DNA of 64,000 bases, from the NCBI RefSeq assembly GCF_000208865.1, contig NC_018398.1, positions 5,604,710 to 5,668,709 of the forward strand. The letters are read 5' to 3'. Positions 48,101 to 60,748 of the stretch are shown piece by piece. This DNA comes from Neospora caninum Liverpool. Its lineage: Eukaryota; Apicomplexa; Conoidasida; Eucoccidiorida; Sarcocystidae. The notes beneath the pieces are model-generated. The model made no database searches. It saw only the letters and a list, made by a program, of their open reading frames with translations, and had not been told where the DNA came from. A program made the position numbers and the translations under genes. Positions within the stretch are counted from its first letter, which is position 1. Each line of letters starts with the position of its first letter.

Positions 48101-49144
48101 GCCAGCTGCGACTACCTGTGATGCGTTTGCAGTAACTACACTAAGCGAAGATTGGACGCATCGACTTGAGACGGCAAAAAGTAACTTTTTCTTGCCCCTA
48201 TTTTAAGCAGTTTATACGTACATGTGACAAAAACCCAGTGAATACTGTCGCGTGTTTAGCAACCGGAAGTTCCTTGTTCCGAGCTAGAATTCGAATCGCT
48301 TTTTAACGCATTCACGACGAATCTATGGAGACGCCCAGGTAGGATCTGATAGTACGAACGCATTGAGTGGCTTATGCATTGGGCATCAGCAGTACGCCTG
48401 TATCCAAATGAGCCGGAACACTACATGCGAATGCCGGTGAATGCCGGACTTCATATGCATCACAGTTCGGTGTTCCATCCTTGTTTGTCGAGGGCTCTCC
48501 AGATTACGGCGACTCACGTACAAAAAGGAGGGAGAACGGGCGCCAGGTGCAGCCTTTGTAAGTGGGGTCGATAGCATCATATCTCTTTTGGTGTATCCGG
48601 TAACGCGTTGCCTTTTGTTTATCCTTCGCGTTTTCGAGAACTGTGTGACCGTGGATGTCCAGGCTTTGTTAAAAAATCTTCGAGGGCCCTAAGTGTGGAG
48701 ATGTAGAGACAGAATGCTTTCGATTACATTACTTAACGCCCGTAGTGCCGGCACATCCCCCTGAGTTACTGTGTCGAGAAGCCCCACCGTGGTAATACCA
48801 GTTGACGCACAGCAGTCTGAGCCAGCCATCCACATCAGGGAACTCGAAGAGAATGCGCAGACACACGACCGTGGAGCCAGTGACCTGACTATCCATTGTA
48901 CTGGCGATCCGTTAACACTCGTGGCTGTAGTTTCTAGGGGTTCGCCGTCGCGATCAGGCGGCCACTTCAGTGTTGATAGCACGACGTAAGCTTGGCCGCA
49001 GGTATGTTCTGCTCATCTGTAGTTTCCCTTTTGAAATTTGACAGGTTCACAGTGCTGAGCATAAAGCGAGACGGTCGAAACTGGAATGAAGCGGGTATTC
49101 GCCACCTCATTCGCCGCGTGACGCTTCGGCAACGTTTTACGTAG
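45163..49144 (+). CDS. PP2C-type Ser/Thr phosphatase with a novel C-terminal extension
   Basis: Metal-dependent PPM/PP2C phosphatase. Thirteen exons join in phase to 540 residues: 45163-45234, 45495-45615, 45944-46042, 46152-46334, 46643-46827, 47044-47146, 47445-47672, 47769-47790, 47984-48180, 48288-48338, 48503-48557, 48779-48985 and 49045-49144. Motifs are GKRPTDED (residues 17-24), FDGHGG (44-49), INVGDSRAMLLGG, VNGLLAVSRSFGD (to 219), CDG (253-255) and GSFDNIS (296-302), so the metal-binding aspartates are present. Two oddities stand out. The first intron starts GCAAGT instead of GT, and the usual D-G-x-W-D is D-G-V-T-E here. After the catalytic core, about residues 310-540 have no recognised domain. 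If exon 7 is not spliced, the protein ends at a stop at 47722 (346 residues). No signal peptide or myristoylation site is seen. Confidence 0.88.
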
Positions 49145-50763
49145 CACTTCCTCAGGGAATGAGGTTCCCGAGGACACGATGTATTCCAACCCCCCCTCGC
49201 TCTTTACATCCTTCTCTGTGTTCCCTCCTGCCTCCGTCCTTCGCTTTCTCTCACCGACTAGGAAGATTGAGGCGCCACAGCCTCAGCCAGAACGTGACAG
49301 TCCCAGTTCCTTGAAAGCACATACCCTGATACGCTGCAGCGGGCTTAAACTGTGAAACCAACAACTGGCGTTGACGTGTTTGCGTTCCTGAAGAAAGACG
49401 GACTGCATACACATAGTAGCGCTACTGGCCGAACACAGTCTTGCCAAAAAGCCAGGAGCAAAGTTCACGCGTGGGTTTTGGTTTCAGACTCTTTTCACCA
49501 GAGACAGGAGAAAAAACGTGCGAGTTCGCCAGTTGGTCAGGACTAAGGTGTGCATGCAACACAGAGCAACATCGATCTGCATGCTCTCGTGCGCGTTCCG
49601 TGCGAAAAGAGTTCGACAATGCCTTTGTCGTCTTCTGCACTCTAATGAAACAGCGATTTTATTCGGATTTCCGCTTTCAAAGAGTCCCCTAGAAAATTAG
49701 GTCCATCTCAGTTTGTTTCCATTCTCGCGACGCCACCAGCGACTGCCCCGCCGGTGGTTTACTCACGCCTCAAAAAGCAGGGCCCTCCAGCCTCCCACCT
49801 GGAGCTCCGAATTTCTGTCGCAGTATCGACGTCCCTGCTCTCGAAAACTGATGATTTTTTCTCTTCCAGAGACGCAGCAGCATGACCTTTTCGTGGGGTA
49901 AAACTCCTCCCGGTGTATACCCGACTTCTCTGCCTTTCACTTTTCTTCCGCTGCATATCCTCACGCTGATTTGCCACAAAAGATCTGTCGTATTGAATCG
50001 CTTGTCTTGCGGGCCCTCCGAATTCAAGGGGGGAAAAAGTTCCTGGTTTTCTTGACTGGTATCTGCTGATGTTCAGGCCGGCACTCAGAAAGAGGGATGT
50101 GTCGATTTGAAATAGTCGGCAAGATGGCAGCGTTGACCGCTAGGAGAGCGTCTTAGAACGCCAGATACAAGCCTGGAAACCACGCCGGCCGTGCGGCGAG
50201 TTGGTTTGCCGCGTGCCTCTTTCTGGGTGGAACGACAAGACAGCCGGCTTTCCCCGTTCCTCAGGATAGGGTGGCTGAAGGCCATTTGTCGGAACGCGGA
50301 CTGCCTTCTGATTTCACAACCGAAATCCCGGACTGCCCCGCGCCCGTCCCCCTCCTGGGACGCGAGACAGAACGAGTGCTGGCCGTTGACCAGCCGCCAT
50401 TGTTTTGAGGCAGTTTCTCCTTCTTCTCCTCTTGACTCTCTCTCTTTCCGCGTGTCAAACTGCCAGCAACCCCACATCTCTTCGCCGTTTCTTGTCCTCG
50501 GATACCTGTAGCTTCGCCCTCTCCCCTGCGTCCTCACCGTTTCCCGCGGTACTCCGCTTCCCCTGTTCGTCGCGCACCGTCTCCTCTCTCCTCTATCTCT
50601 CAAAAGACGCTTCTCGCTCACGGCATATTCTTCCTGGCATCTCTGTTCTCCCTTTCGTCTCCTTTTCCTCCCGCGACATCTCCTGTCTCCGTCTCCAGAA
50701 TCTCCGTCTCCATCCCTTCAGTTCTGTGCGCTGGCTGTCTTCTCTCGTCGTCTCTCTCCGAAA
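49145..50763. other. Intergenic region PP2C / CMTR2-like
   Basis: No supported exon. The stretch 50400-50760 is rich in ctc/tct words on the plus strand, typical of a coccidian 5' UTR, and leads directly to the ATG of the methyltransferase gene. Confidence 0.5.
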
Positions 50764-53700
50764 ATGGTGAACACAGGCGGGCCGCCCGCGTCTGCGGGGC
50801 ATCGAGCTCCGTCCTCTGGACTCGTCACACATACAGCTTTGCCGGAAATTCGTCTCGAACGCTTCTACTGCTTTCAGTCGAGCCTCCAGCGGCTCCAGTA
50901 TGCCGGCTCTCAGCTTCCACCATCTGCCTCGCCCTGTCGAAACTGCGAGAAGAAGAGAGTGAAATGCATATGTGAAAGCGTTGCCACTCAAGTGGGCCAG
51001 TGAGTGAAGAATCCTCGACGTTCTTTCGGATGTTTATTTTCCACCATTCTCATGAAGAACGTGTCTTACCAACGCTTGCCGCATCGTTGAAGACATGCCA
51101 ATGACCAGACGTTTTCGCTCTGTCTATCTGGCTTTTGCTTGTCATTACCGTTTCCAGCTGGCCTTCTCAAGAGTACTTGTTTACTCCTGTGTCGCCACTC
51201 AGTGTGTGCCTCACCTGGATCCTCGATGCGCCGAACCGGGCTTTCTCCGGCGTTGCTTCTTCTTCTTCTTCTTCTTCTTCTTCTTCTTCTTCTTCTCTCG
51301 CCTTTGACTTTCTGTGTCTTTTTCTCTTCAACCTTGTTACACTCGTCGACGCCCGCTGTCTCGCGCCTGCGCTGTCTGTTGTGTTCCGTGCAGGGCGCCA
51401 GCCTTCTCTTTGCCAGAAGCCGAAAAGATTCGGGCGGAACTCGACGAGGTTCGGCAGCGTCTGAGCTCCATTGAAATCGGAGAGTGGAAGCGCCACACGA
51501 ACGCCACTGATGTGATGAAGCGAGTCCTCCCCACCATTCGAGAAAAGGTGAGAGGCGGGAGCGCGGGAAGGGAGCGGGGAACGGGACGCCACGCCCGAAG
51601 GAGAGAAAGCTGGAGAGACAGGCAAGCTGAGAGGAGGGAGGCGCAAACCGACATCGAATAGGGGCGGTGGAACAAGTGAGAGAGAAGGACAGGAGGAAGT
51701 AGAGCGGAAAGAAGACAAAGCTGCAGCGAAGAAAAAATAGTGCACCGGGCGCAAGACGGCGCCAATGCAGAGGTACAGAGAGAGATGGGGAGAACGTGGA
51801 GAGGAAAGGAGATACCACAACAAACAGGAGGAGAGAATATGGAAAGAATAGGCGCAGATAGAAACGGAAGGGAGACGAATCAGAGGAATCAGGTGTAGGA
51901 ACGAGGTGGAGACAGAGAGACGGAAGGACACGGCGAGAGAGAGGGAAATGAAACAGAAACACAACCAAGCCAGGACACATACGAAAACATCATGAACGCA
52001 GAGACGCGAGGCGAATACAACGACTACAGCTGATTTGACTGCGAGAAGACCAGCGCAAATGGATTGGCGCCTGGGCTGCGCTGTGACTCGACATGCTGTC
52101 TCTCCACTTCGTTTTTTCTGGTGTCCGTGTTCTCATCTCTCCCGTCTTCTCGCGGCTGGCAAACTGGAGCCCAGATACGTCCCTGCGCATGTTGGATTGC
52201 TGCCGCCCTGGTTCTGCCCACCGGCGCTACGAAGTCTCTGCTCTGCTCTCTGTCCTCAATCTCTCTTTTGTAACGATCGCGGCTCTCCATGAGCGATCGT
52301 CTGTTTCCTGTTCCTCGTGTTTTGATGCCTTGTGGACTGTCGCGCTTTAGGTGAAGGACAGCATGGGGTTTGCGCCTGAATTGGTGATCAATTCCTGGGC
52401 GAAACTATACGAGATTCTCGCACAGACTCCGGCCCTGCCGCCACTCCGCGGCTGCCTCGCGTCGCAGAGTTTTCTCGACTCGCACGGCGGCCGGTCTCCG
52501 GCAGGCCCGAGCATCAAGAGTGTGCATCTCTGTGAATGCCCGGGCGGTTTCATTGCTGCGACAAATCATTTCATCAAAACCAAAACAAGTACGTCTGTGT
52601 CTCTGTGGTCTCGCTGCCTGTCGCCCCCTTCTGTGCTGTTGTCGGAGCTCTTTTCTTGCACACTCTTTCCTGGGACGTTTTAGCGGCTGCTGCCTTGAGT
52701 CAGCTGCGCGGAGGACGTCATCGGACAGGCGACGCACGGGTGTCTCTCGCGTGCTCCACGGCGGCTCACTTTTTCGCGGACATGCGTCTCATCCTTTTCC
52801 CTTCTCTGTTGCAGAAGGCGCCCTCGGCCACGTGTGGCGCGCCGTCTCGCTTTCGCCGTACCACGAAGGAGGCAATCCTTCTGAGCTGCTCGACGACGAC
52901 GTGCTGTACAGACACACCGAGGACCTTTGGCTCACGGGCTACGACGAGACCGGGGACATTGTGAAGAGGCGAAACATCGAATTCATTTGGAATCACACAT
53001 CCAGGGAGCCGAGAACCCGAGAAAACCCCACGCCGTTCGGCCTGGTAGGTCTACGGCGTTTTCACCAGCTCAAAAAAACAGATCTGCCGCCCCGTCACGG
53101 ATGTGCCGGATTGCAGATACGCTGCGTTGGAATCAGCCAAAACACACCACGCAAACCGACACTCGCGTAGCTTCATCGGTACGCAATGTACTGTTACATA
53201 GACACCCTGGTAGCTACCTGTCTACAGCTATGTATGTAAGGCGTTCACTGAAAAAGGTGAAAGTGGCGAGGCTTCGAGTTTGTTGTTCCCATCTGAATTG
53301 GTGTGTTTCTGTGGGTGCGTTCGCATGCAGTGCTAGCAAGAAGCGCGTGGCAAAATGCCGTCTGTCTCGGTTTTTTTGGCCGACCGAGATGCAGTGCTGG
53401 TCTCCTCAGATCCAGTTTTTGCAGGTCGCCACGTGAGGGAAAACAGCGACTGACTGTCGTGTCTGTTTTTCGCGATTCCCAAAAAAACCCATGATGTCTT
53501 CATGGCCTGCCTGAACTCACGGTGGGGGCGAGTGCATGCCGAGTTTCGAAGACTGTTTTCTTCTCTTCTCTAGGCGGACCTCGTCACAGCCGACGGATCC
53601 TTCGACGTACAGTTCGCGCCGCACCTGCAAGAGGAGCTGACGGCGCCTCTTGTTTTCGCCGAGGTCGTTTGCATGCTCGGCCTCTTGAACATAAAAGGCA

Positions 53701-54908
53701 CTGGCATCGTCAAGATGTACGGCCTTCTCTCCCACCAGTCGATCTCGATTCTCGCCATCTTAAGCATGTGCTTCAACCATGTAGGAAGGCGAAACAAAGG
53801 CCAACTTCTATAGCTTTCTTCGTCGAACGAGCTCTGCATCGATCTATCTCTATCTCTACTTATACAAATATATATGCCTATCCATGTATACATATCTCCG
53901 CATATATATCCGTGTCGCTCTATTCCTCAACGTACACATATATGTCTATATTTGCGTTGATGGCTAAATGCGTATGAGCCCCTATGTCGAATCGTCGCTT
54001 TGCCTACTTTTGTGTAGGGGTATATACGCTCGGGGAATAGAGCGCAAGCGGCGGAGTGAGAACGGATGAGATTTAGGGCATTTCTGATATGGGCCCCGCG
54101 TTCGCGCTCACCGGTTTTGTTTCTTGTCTCCGCTGGATTGTCCCTGTTTTTATCTGCGATCAGGTGGTTTTGGCGAAACCCTCCATGAGCCGCCCCGGGA
54201 ATTCTGAGCTCTACGCTGTCTGCCTGGAGTTTGTCGGCATTCGCTCTTCCTTTCTGTCTGTTCTCTCACGTCTTGTCGACTCGGCCCACGACGTTCTCGG
54301 AAAGCAAGGAAAAACTCTCATTCCCAAACACTGGATTCCCGAGGTACTCTCGCCCGTTTTTTGCTCTGGCGTGTTCTAGCCCCCCGGCTGCTCTACACAT
54401 GCCAAACCTACACATTTCTTTCTCGATCTGTGCATCTCTCTACCTGGAGACAACGTTCTATGAGTGTGTGCGTGTGTAGGCTTGTCTCTGTGTCTCTATC
54501 GAGTCATCTACCTATCTGTATCTATTCATCTCTCTATCTACCTATGTATGGCTCCTTATATCTATTTATCTATCTGTCTCTACCTATCTATAGGTATCTG
54601 CCTATCAGTAGCTGTCTATCTCTCTCTATATATGTCTATAGCTGTGTATGTGTCGGTGTCTATCGATATTTTCGGTATCTGTATATGTGTACGTATATGC
54701 CAGTGTATATCTGGATGCATCTGTCGATGTCGTTTCCGGTGTCTGTCGCTGTCTGGAACTTATCTCGGTTTTGGGAACGGTAGCTAGCAATGGGGTACTG
54801 AGACACTAGGCCGACAGACAAATGAGGCGACAAGTTCACAGCCGGATGTGGCCAACCACGTATCTACATCCACATCTGTTGCTCTCTCTATGCATATATG
54901 TATATGCA

Positions 54909-54971
<63 letters not shown>

Positions 54972-57900
54972 ACGTGCTGATACACAGCCTATTTTCGACG
55001 GCGCGCATCGACATAGAGAGGCAGAGGGACGACAACGAGAGGTGGATCTCTCGTTTGTCCTTTTTCGTGGTGTCTTTTTTCCTGTATGCTTGCGCATGCG
55101 TTTTCACCAGTTTCATTTCTTCGACTTCGTAGGAATTTCTTCAAGAGTGCGTAGAAGCTGCCAGGTTCTTCGCCTCGCACCAGATTCAGCAGATCGACCG
55201 AAATCTGTCGTAGGTCTTCGACCGAAACCAAAAGGAAGCAAGGACTGAGAGAGGAAGGAAATTGGGAAAGATGAAACAAGAGCGCGCGCGGCAGGTCGAT
55301 GGCCGTCGTCGAATCAGACGAAGCCCGCGAAACAGCAAAGACGTTCATGTGTCTCCTTTTTGCCACCGGGTTGAGTGTCTCTTTCTCGACTCTTTCGTCC
55401 ACCGGCTCCACGCAGCCATTCCCTCTCTTTCTCGGTGTTCGGTTCTTCGCCTACGCGTCGCGGTCCTCCGTTCCTGTGGCGACGTTTCCTTCTTTTTCCC
55501 TGATGCTTCCGATTAGGCTCCCCCCTCAGAAACCGCTGCGCGCCTTGTCGCGCCAGCTTTCTCATCTTTCTCCCGATATTTGTCTCTTATCTCGGCTTTC
55601 CCACTTCTCCTTCCGGCAAATGTCCAGGCTCTTTCGGCGCCTGGACCATGGGGCGCTCCAGGCATGCTTCCAAAGGCAGAGGGAGAAGGCGGCAGATTTC
55701 ATTCGTCGGCACCAAATCGAGTACGCCGAACGGGCACGAAACGGAAGGCGGGGAATCAAGGGCCTCAAAAGAGAGGACGGAAAAGGTCGTTGGGAACCGT
55801 GCATACAACACCGTCGGCCTTGTCTTGGCGCGTCTTTTGCTCCAACGCGTTTTGTCCTGCGTCTGCCGCCAGCGCCTGAGGGTGGAGCTAAACCTCTCCT
55901 GCGCGGTACGCGCGATGCTTCCTTTTCTGGTGCCTTTCGCGGTCTTCTTCGCCCACCCGTCCTTCGTGCTTTGTCAGGGTGCCTGTTCTTCTTTGATGCC
56001 ACCTTCCCACTCTCTGTCTCGCGAGCTGTCTCGCGCTTGCTCTGCCTAGGCCGATAAACTTTCAAGACCGCATTGTCAAGGACGTTCACTTCATGACGGA
56101 CTGGGCGAGGAATCCGTTCACCAACTCGACCAGGAGAGCCACGAGGTGAGCTCCGTTTCGTTGCCAGTAGCCACGTCGTCGTGTTTCCCACCTTTCTGTG
56201 TGTGTGCGTGTTGCGCAAAATCGCCACAACTGCATGCGTTTTTCCCGTCGCCCCTCGAGCGGGGCAGTGCTCAGACGGGGAACTGCCAGAGCGCAGAGAG
56301 GACAGCGGGAGGCGCCACTGACTCTGAGCGGTTGCGCCTGTGTAGAAAACAAATTGGGTTTCGTGTTTCCTGCTCGGCAAAACGCTTGTGAAACACAACT
56401 CTTAACCGAGGTCTCCGTTTTTTGCCTGTGAGATTCAACTCGATGTCCCAAACATACGTGCGTATATTGTTCCGTAGTTAATCATTCTCATGTACATATG
56501 CGTTTGGATATATCTATTTAGCTATATATTTCTATACCTATATCTACATCAAAACCTATATGTATATATGTCTATGTATGGATGCTTGTTCATTCTTCTC
56601 TCCCTTCCCTGGATACTCCTTTCTCAGCAATTTGCATCAATACATACATACATACATACCTACATACATACGAATAAATGCACATGTGGATATCTCTGTG
56701 CATATGTTTGAGTATATGTAAATGCGTTCCGAAGAATACGAGTATGCTGCTTGTTTTTTCTCCATTCGTTTTCCCCTCCGCAGACGAAGAGTGCAGGGCA
56801 CGCTGCAAGACCGCCAGCGATGCCATGACCTCTTTGAGGCGCTGCACGCAGCTCGACAGCTCCAGTGGGAGACAGCGGCTCGGCTTATAGACGAGGAAGA
56901 TGGACGAGGGGCCAGAGGCAGGGCAGCAGCAGGGAGACGGATCCCTTTCGTCAAGCCTGAAGCGGCAGTGCGCGCGGTGTGCGCGTTTGTGGAGGCGCAG
57001 CGGAAGCAGGCCGAAGACGGTGAGGGCGAAGCCGCGGGTGGAGTCGGAGGCGGCGGAGTGTCGCTTTTCGCAAATCTCGAGGTTAACACGTTTTGTTTCT
57101 TTCTCCATTTGTGCCTGCAGGGAGCGGGCAAAGTTCAGCTCTCGCTGTGAAGGAGACAGAGTCTCTCGCTCAGTACCTGGAGCTGTTGCCGCGATCGGGT
57201 GAGCTGCGCGAGAAACAGGTGAAGGGATGAGCGGGGAGAAAGCAAGAGATGGCCACTGGGGACGCGCAGGCGCAACATCGGAAGTTGCCAGAGCGCGAAT
57301 CAGCTGCTGCGGAGAACGCTCAAGCGAAGGAGAAAAGGGAAGCCGGGCATAGAGCGCCTGGAGTGGAAGGAGACGAACCAGTGGAAAGAGAGAAGGGAGG
57401 AGCAAGAACCCAAGAGCGAGAGAAGGAGAGGCCGACGCAGACAAAAGAGAAGAAGCAAGCCGGAGAGACTGAGGGTGGGACGCGGCGTGCAAAACCGACT
57501 GCACGCGAGAAGGAACACAGGCAGCAGAAAGGAGACGGAAAAGAGAGAGAAGAGCCGCGAGGTGAAGCCACGCGAGAGGCAGGAAGGGGGGCGCGCCACT
57601 TGAAAATTTTTTTGAGGGGCAACAGAATCCGACGGAAAGGAAATCGAGAAAGGAAAAGGAACGAAAGACGGTTCCAACCAACGGATAAGACCCCACCAGG
57701 CTCCGTGCTCGAGTTTTTTCTTCAGGCGGCCGGATCGACCACGAGGATCACGAGTCACCGGAGGCTTACGATCCGACCGGTCCAGGGGTATGCCGGAAAG
57801 AACCGCAAATCTTCCAAGATGCACACACACATGCATATATTTATATATATATATATATATATATGTATAGTTGTGTATATTGTTGTGGCTACACAAAACA

Positions 57901-58885
57901 TATACTCACGCCGGTATCTGCATGCGGCTACCCAGCGCATGTGGACGAAGGCATCTGCACTCTCCGTGGCTTTTGCCGATGCAGCTGCACGCACAAGTGT
58001 ATACCGACGGCTTCAGCCACCTGAAACCTGCTGAAGAACAAAAAGAAGAACTAAACACGTCACATCTCCTACGTGTCACGCTTTCTCCGTCCCTCCCCAT
58101 CTACACCTCCATGCTTGGATATCTATCTATATCTATCTATCTACCTTTCTGTCTGTCTCTCGGTGTCTATCTGTATCCATATATGCGATCTCTGTTGATG
58201 TTGGATGCATGCGTGTCGAGATTCGAGCCTCGGTTCGTGCTGCGGTGTAACTACAGGGGGCCCCATCGAAGCGCCTGCCGTTTTGGCTGAATCTTTTCGG
58301 GCTGCACATGAAGCCTCGTCGGACTGCGGCTTCACGGCAACCCGCGAGCCACTCGGGAGGCGGCGCGGGAGCGCCCGGCGACCTTCTCTCGTTCTTCGCG
58401 GGCATTTCTGGACAGAGCCACGCCGCGGAAGAAGACGCCTCAGCAGACGCCGCCGGCGCGGGAAATCACCTCGAAGAAGAACAAGACGAAAAAGAGCGCG
58501 AAGAAGAAAAGGAACAGCGAGAGCGGTGGACGAAGGAGTTAGGAGAAGGCCTGCAGCGAAAGGACTACCTCAGGCCAAAGAGTCGATGGATCACACCAGC
58601 TCTTGCCATACGTAAGCTGTGCGCACCCAGATAAACCCACTTTCGCCGTCAGATACATCCTCATATTTCTGTAGAAACATGTATATATGTATATTATAAG
58701 TATATATAATATATATATATATATATATTATATATTATAAGTATATATATATATATATATATTATAAGCATATATATTATAAGTATATATATATATATAT
58801 ATATATTATAAGTATATATATATATATAAGTATATATATATATATATATATATATATAAGTATATATATATATATATATATATAA

Positions 58886-58918
<33 letters not shown>

Positions 58919-60628
58919 TATATATATTATAAATATATATATATATATATTTATATGGAGCAGAAGGGTGGGAGTGTGGGAGGTGCAGCAGTGCAGATTT
59001 CTGTGGAGAGGTTGCGCTGTGGAAGGGCGCATGCATCAAAACAGCGCTAGGTAAACGCAGCGATGGCGAGAAGAGGGTAAAAGATAGGACACTGTCTCGA
59101 GTTGACACACGTCGGACAGGTGGAGCGCCTGTGTCGATTTCCTCAGTGGCGACTGCATGGGAGGATGCTCCCGTCTTCGATGTGGAGATGGCAAGGCCAG
59201 TTGCGTGCGCCTGCGTCGGCTGTTGGCCTGACGCGCCGGAGACGCCTTTCGGACAAAGCGCTTTTTGCTTCGTGGGCGTTCCGCGCGCCTTCGGTTTCTG
59301 AAACCTCTCCGCTTACCCGTGTCTCCCTTCGCTGCTTGCCAGGGCCCTTCGCTGTCCGTCTTTCCCGGTTCGCGGACGACCAGCTCATGGCGTTGTTGAT
59401 GGAGAAGCGGACCCGACTCCCCTTTGTCCTGCCGTGTGAGTGATCATCGTTCTTCTTTTGGAAAAAACGGTCCCGTTTGCGGTCGGTGTGTGTTTCGCGC
59501 GGTGCTCGGCGTCGCCGTCTCTGTCTCTGGCTGCGCTCGTGGCAACCTCCAGCGTCCTCGCCCAGCTGTCTCTCCGTCTTCTCCCTCCGGGGCTGTGTCG
59601 TTGAGGGATGCGCTGGCTGTTCGCCCCTCCGTCTCCTCCGCACTCCCGCTGCCTTCCCTTGCCCATTTCCGTCCCGGACTCTTTCCGTACGTCGCTCGGG
59701 ACGCGTCTCTTCTCTCCCCTTTATCCCTCCTTTCTGGAACATTTCCTCCTCTTTTGCTCTGCTGCTGTCAGATCTTCCGTCGGATTACTTGGTCTCCGAG
59801 GGCGACCGTTCTTCCTCTTTCGCTGCGGCTGCGCCCGTCTCGCTTCCCTCGAGTTTCACAGTCGACCTTGCCCTCGCGCTCCTGTGTCTCTGCCCCGCGT
59901 CGCCAGTCGCCTCTCGCTCACCGGACTCCACTCCGCGGGAAGGCGCACCCGGGCGAGGTCTGCAGAAGCTCCAAGCGTGGAGAGACAGCCTGGCACGCCG
60001 GTACCCCTCAGGCTACCTGGAATTATCTTCACAGGGGACAGAGGGTTGTACAGACGGCGAGGCTGGGGAGGCGCGCGCGGAGGGCGAGCCACCGGAACGC
60101 GGCGTGCTGCCGGACCTCGTTCGCCGAGCGCAAATCCCCCTGTCCGGGGCGGTCCTCGTCAACGGAGTCTCAGCCTGTGAGGAAGACGAACGAAACGCTC
60201 TCGGCGACGGCTGCGGCGTTTCTCGCCTCCCGCCGTTCTTCGACATCCCCGACTGGGAAGACGAACAAGCGAGGAGACAGAGAGAAAGCGAGGCAAACGC
60301 GAAAACACGCGAACGAGAGGGCCCAGGGCGTCTCGATCTCCTGAACGAGTTCGAAAGAGGAACCAAGAGTGCGGAACTGATTCAGGTGCGTTCGGTTCAA
60401 GGCGTCCTTTCCGCAGCCGGCTGCCTTCTGGCCTCCATGGCGTCACTTTCCTTGGCGGTTTTCGGGTGCCTTTTGCGGTCTCTGCTTTCTGGTCGCCGTC
60501 GATCGTCTCGGCTTTCGCGCTGCTTCTTTTCCGCGTCCCCGCAGGTTCATAAGACTGAAGTCCCCCACATACAAATGCACGCCGAAGCAGATTTCAATAT
60601 ACCTACATTTCCAAGTGTACTGAGAGTC

Positions 60629-60662
<34 letters not shown>

Positions 60663-60705
60663 GTAGGTGCACATGTATATGTATATATATATATGTATAT
60701 ATATG

Positions 60706-60748
<43 letters not shown>

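Noticed and set aside
51066..51980. 304-codon minus-strand frame, Ser/Phe/Leu-rich
   Set aside because: It is antisense to exon 2 and purine-rich introns of the CMTR2-like gene and contains the CTT microsatellite; its apparent hydrophobicity comes from pyrimidine-rich introns.
54361..55132. Plus-strand frames rich in Ile, Tyr, Leu and Ser
   Set aside because: Translations of tetranucleotide microsatellites in an intron, not proteins.
57249..58034. 261-codon plus-strand frame rich in Glu, Lys and Arg
   Set aside because: Lies in the intron between exons 10 and 11 of the CMTR2-like gene and runs on into the next; exon phases on both sides fit without it.
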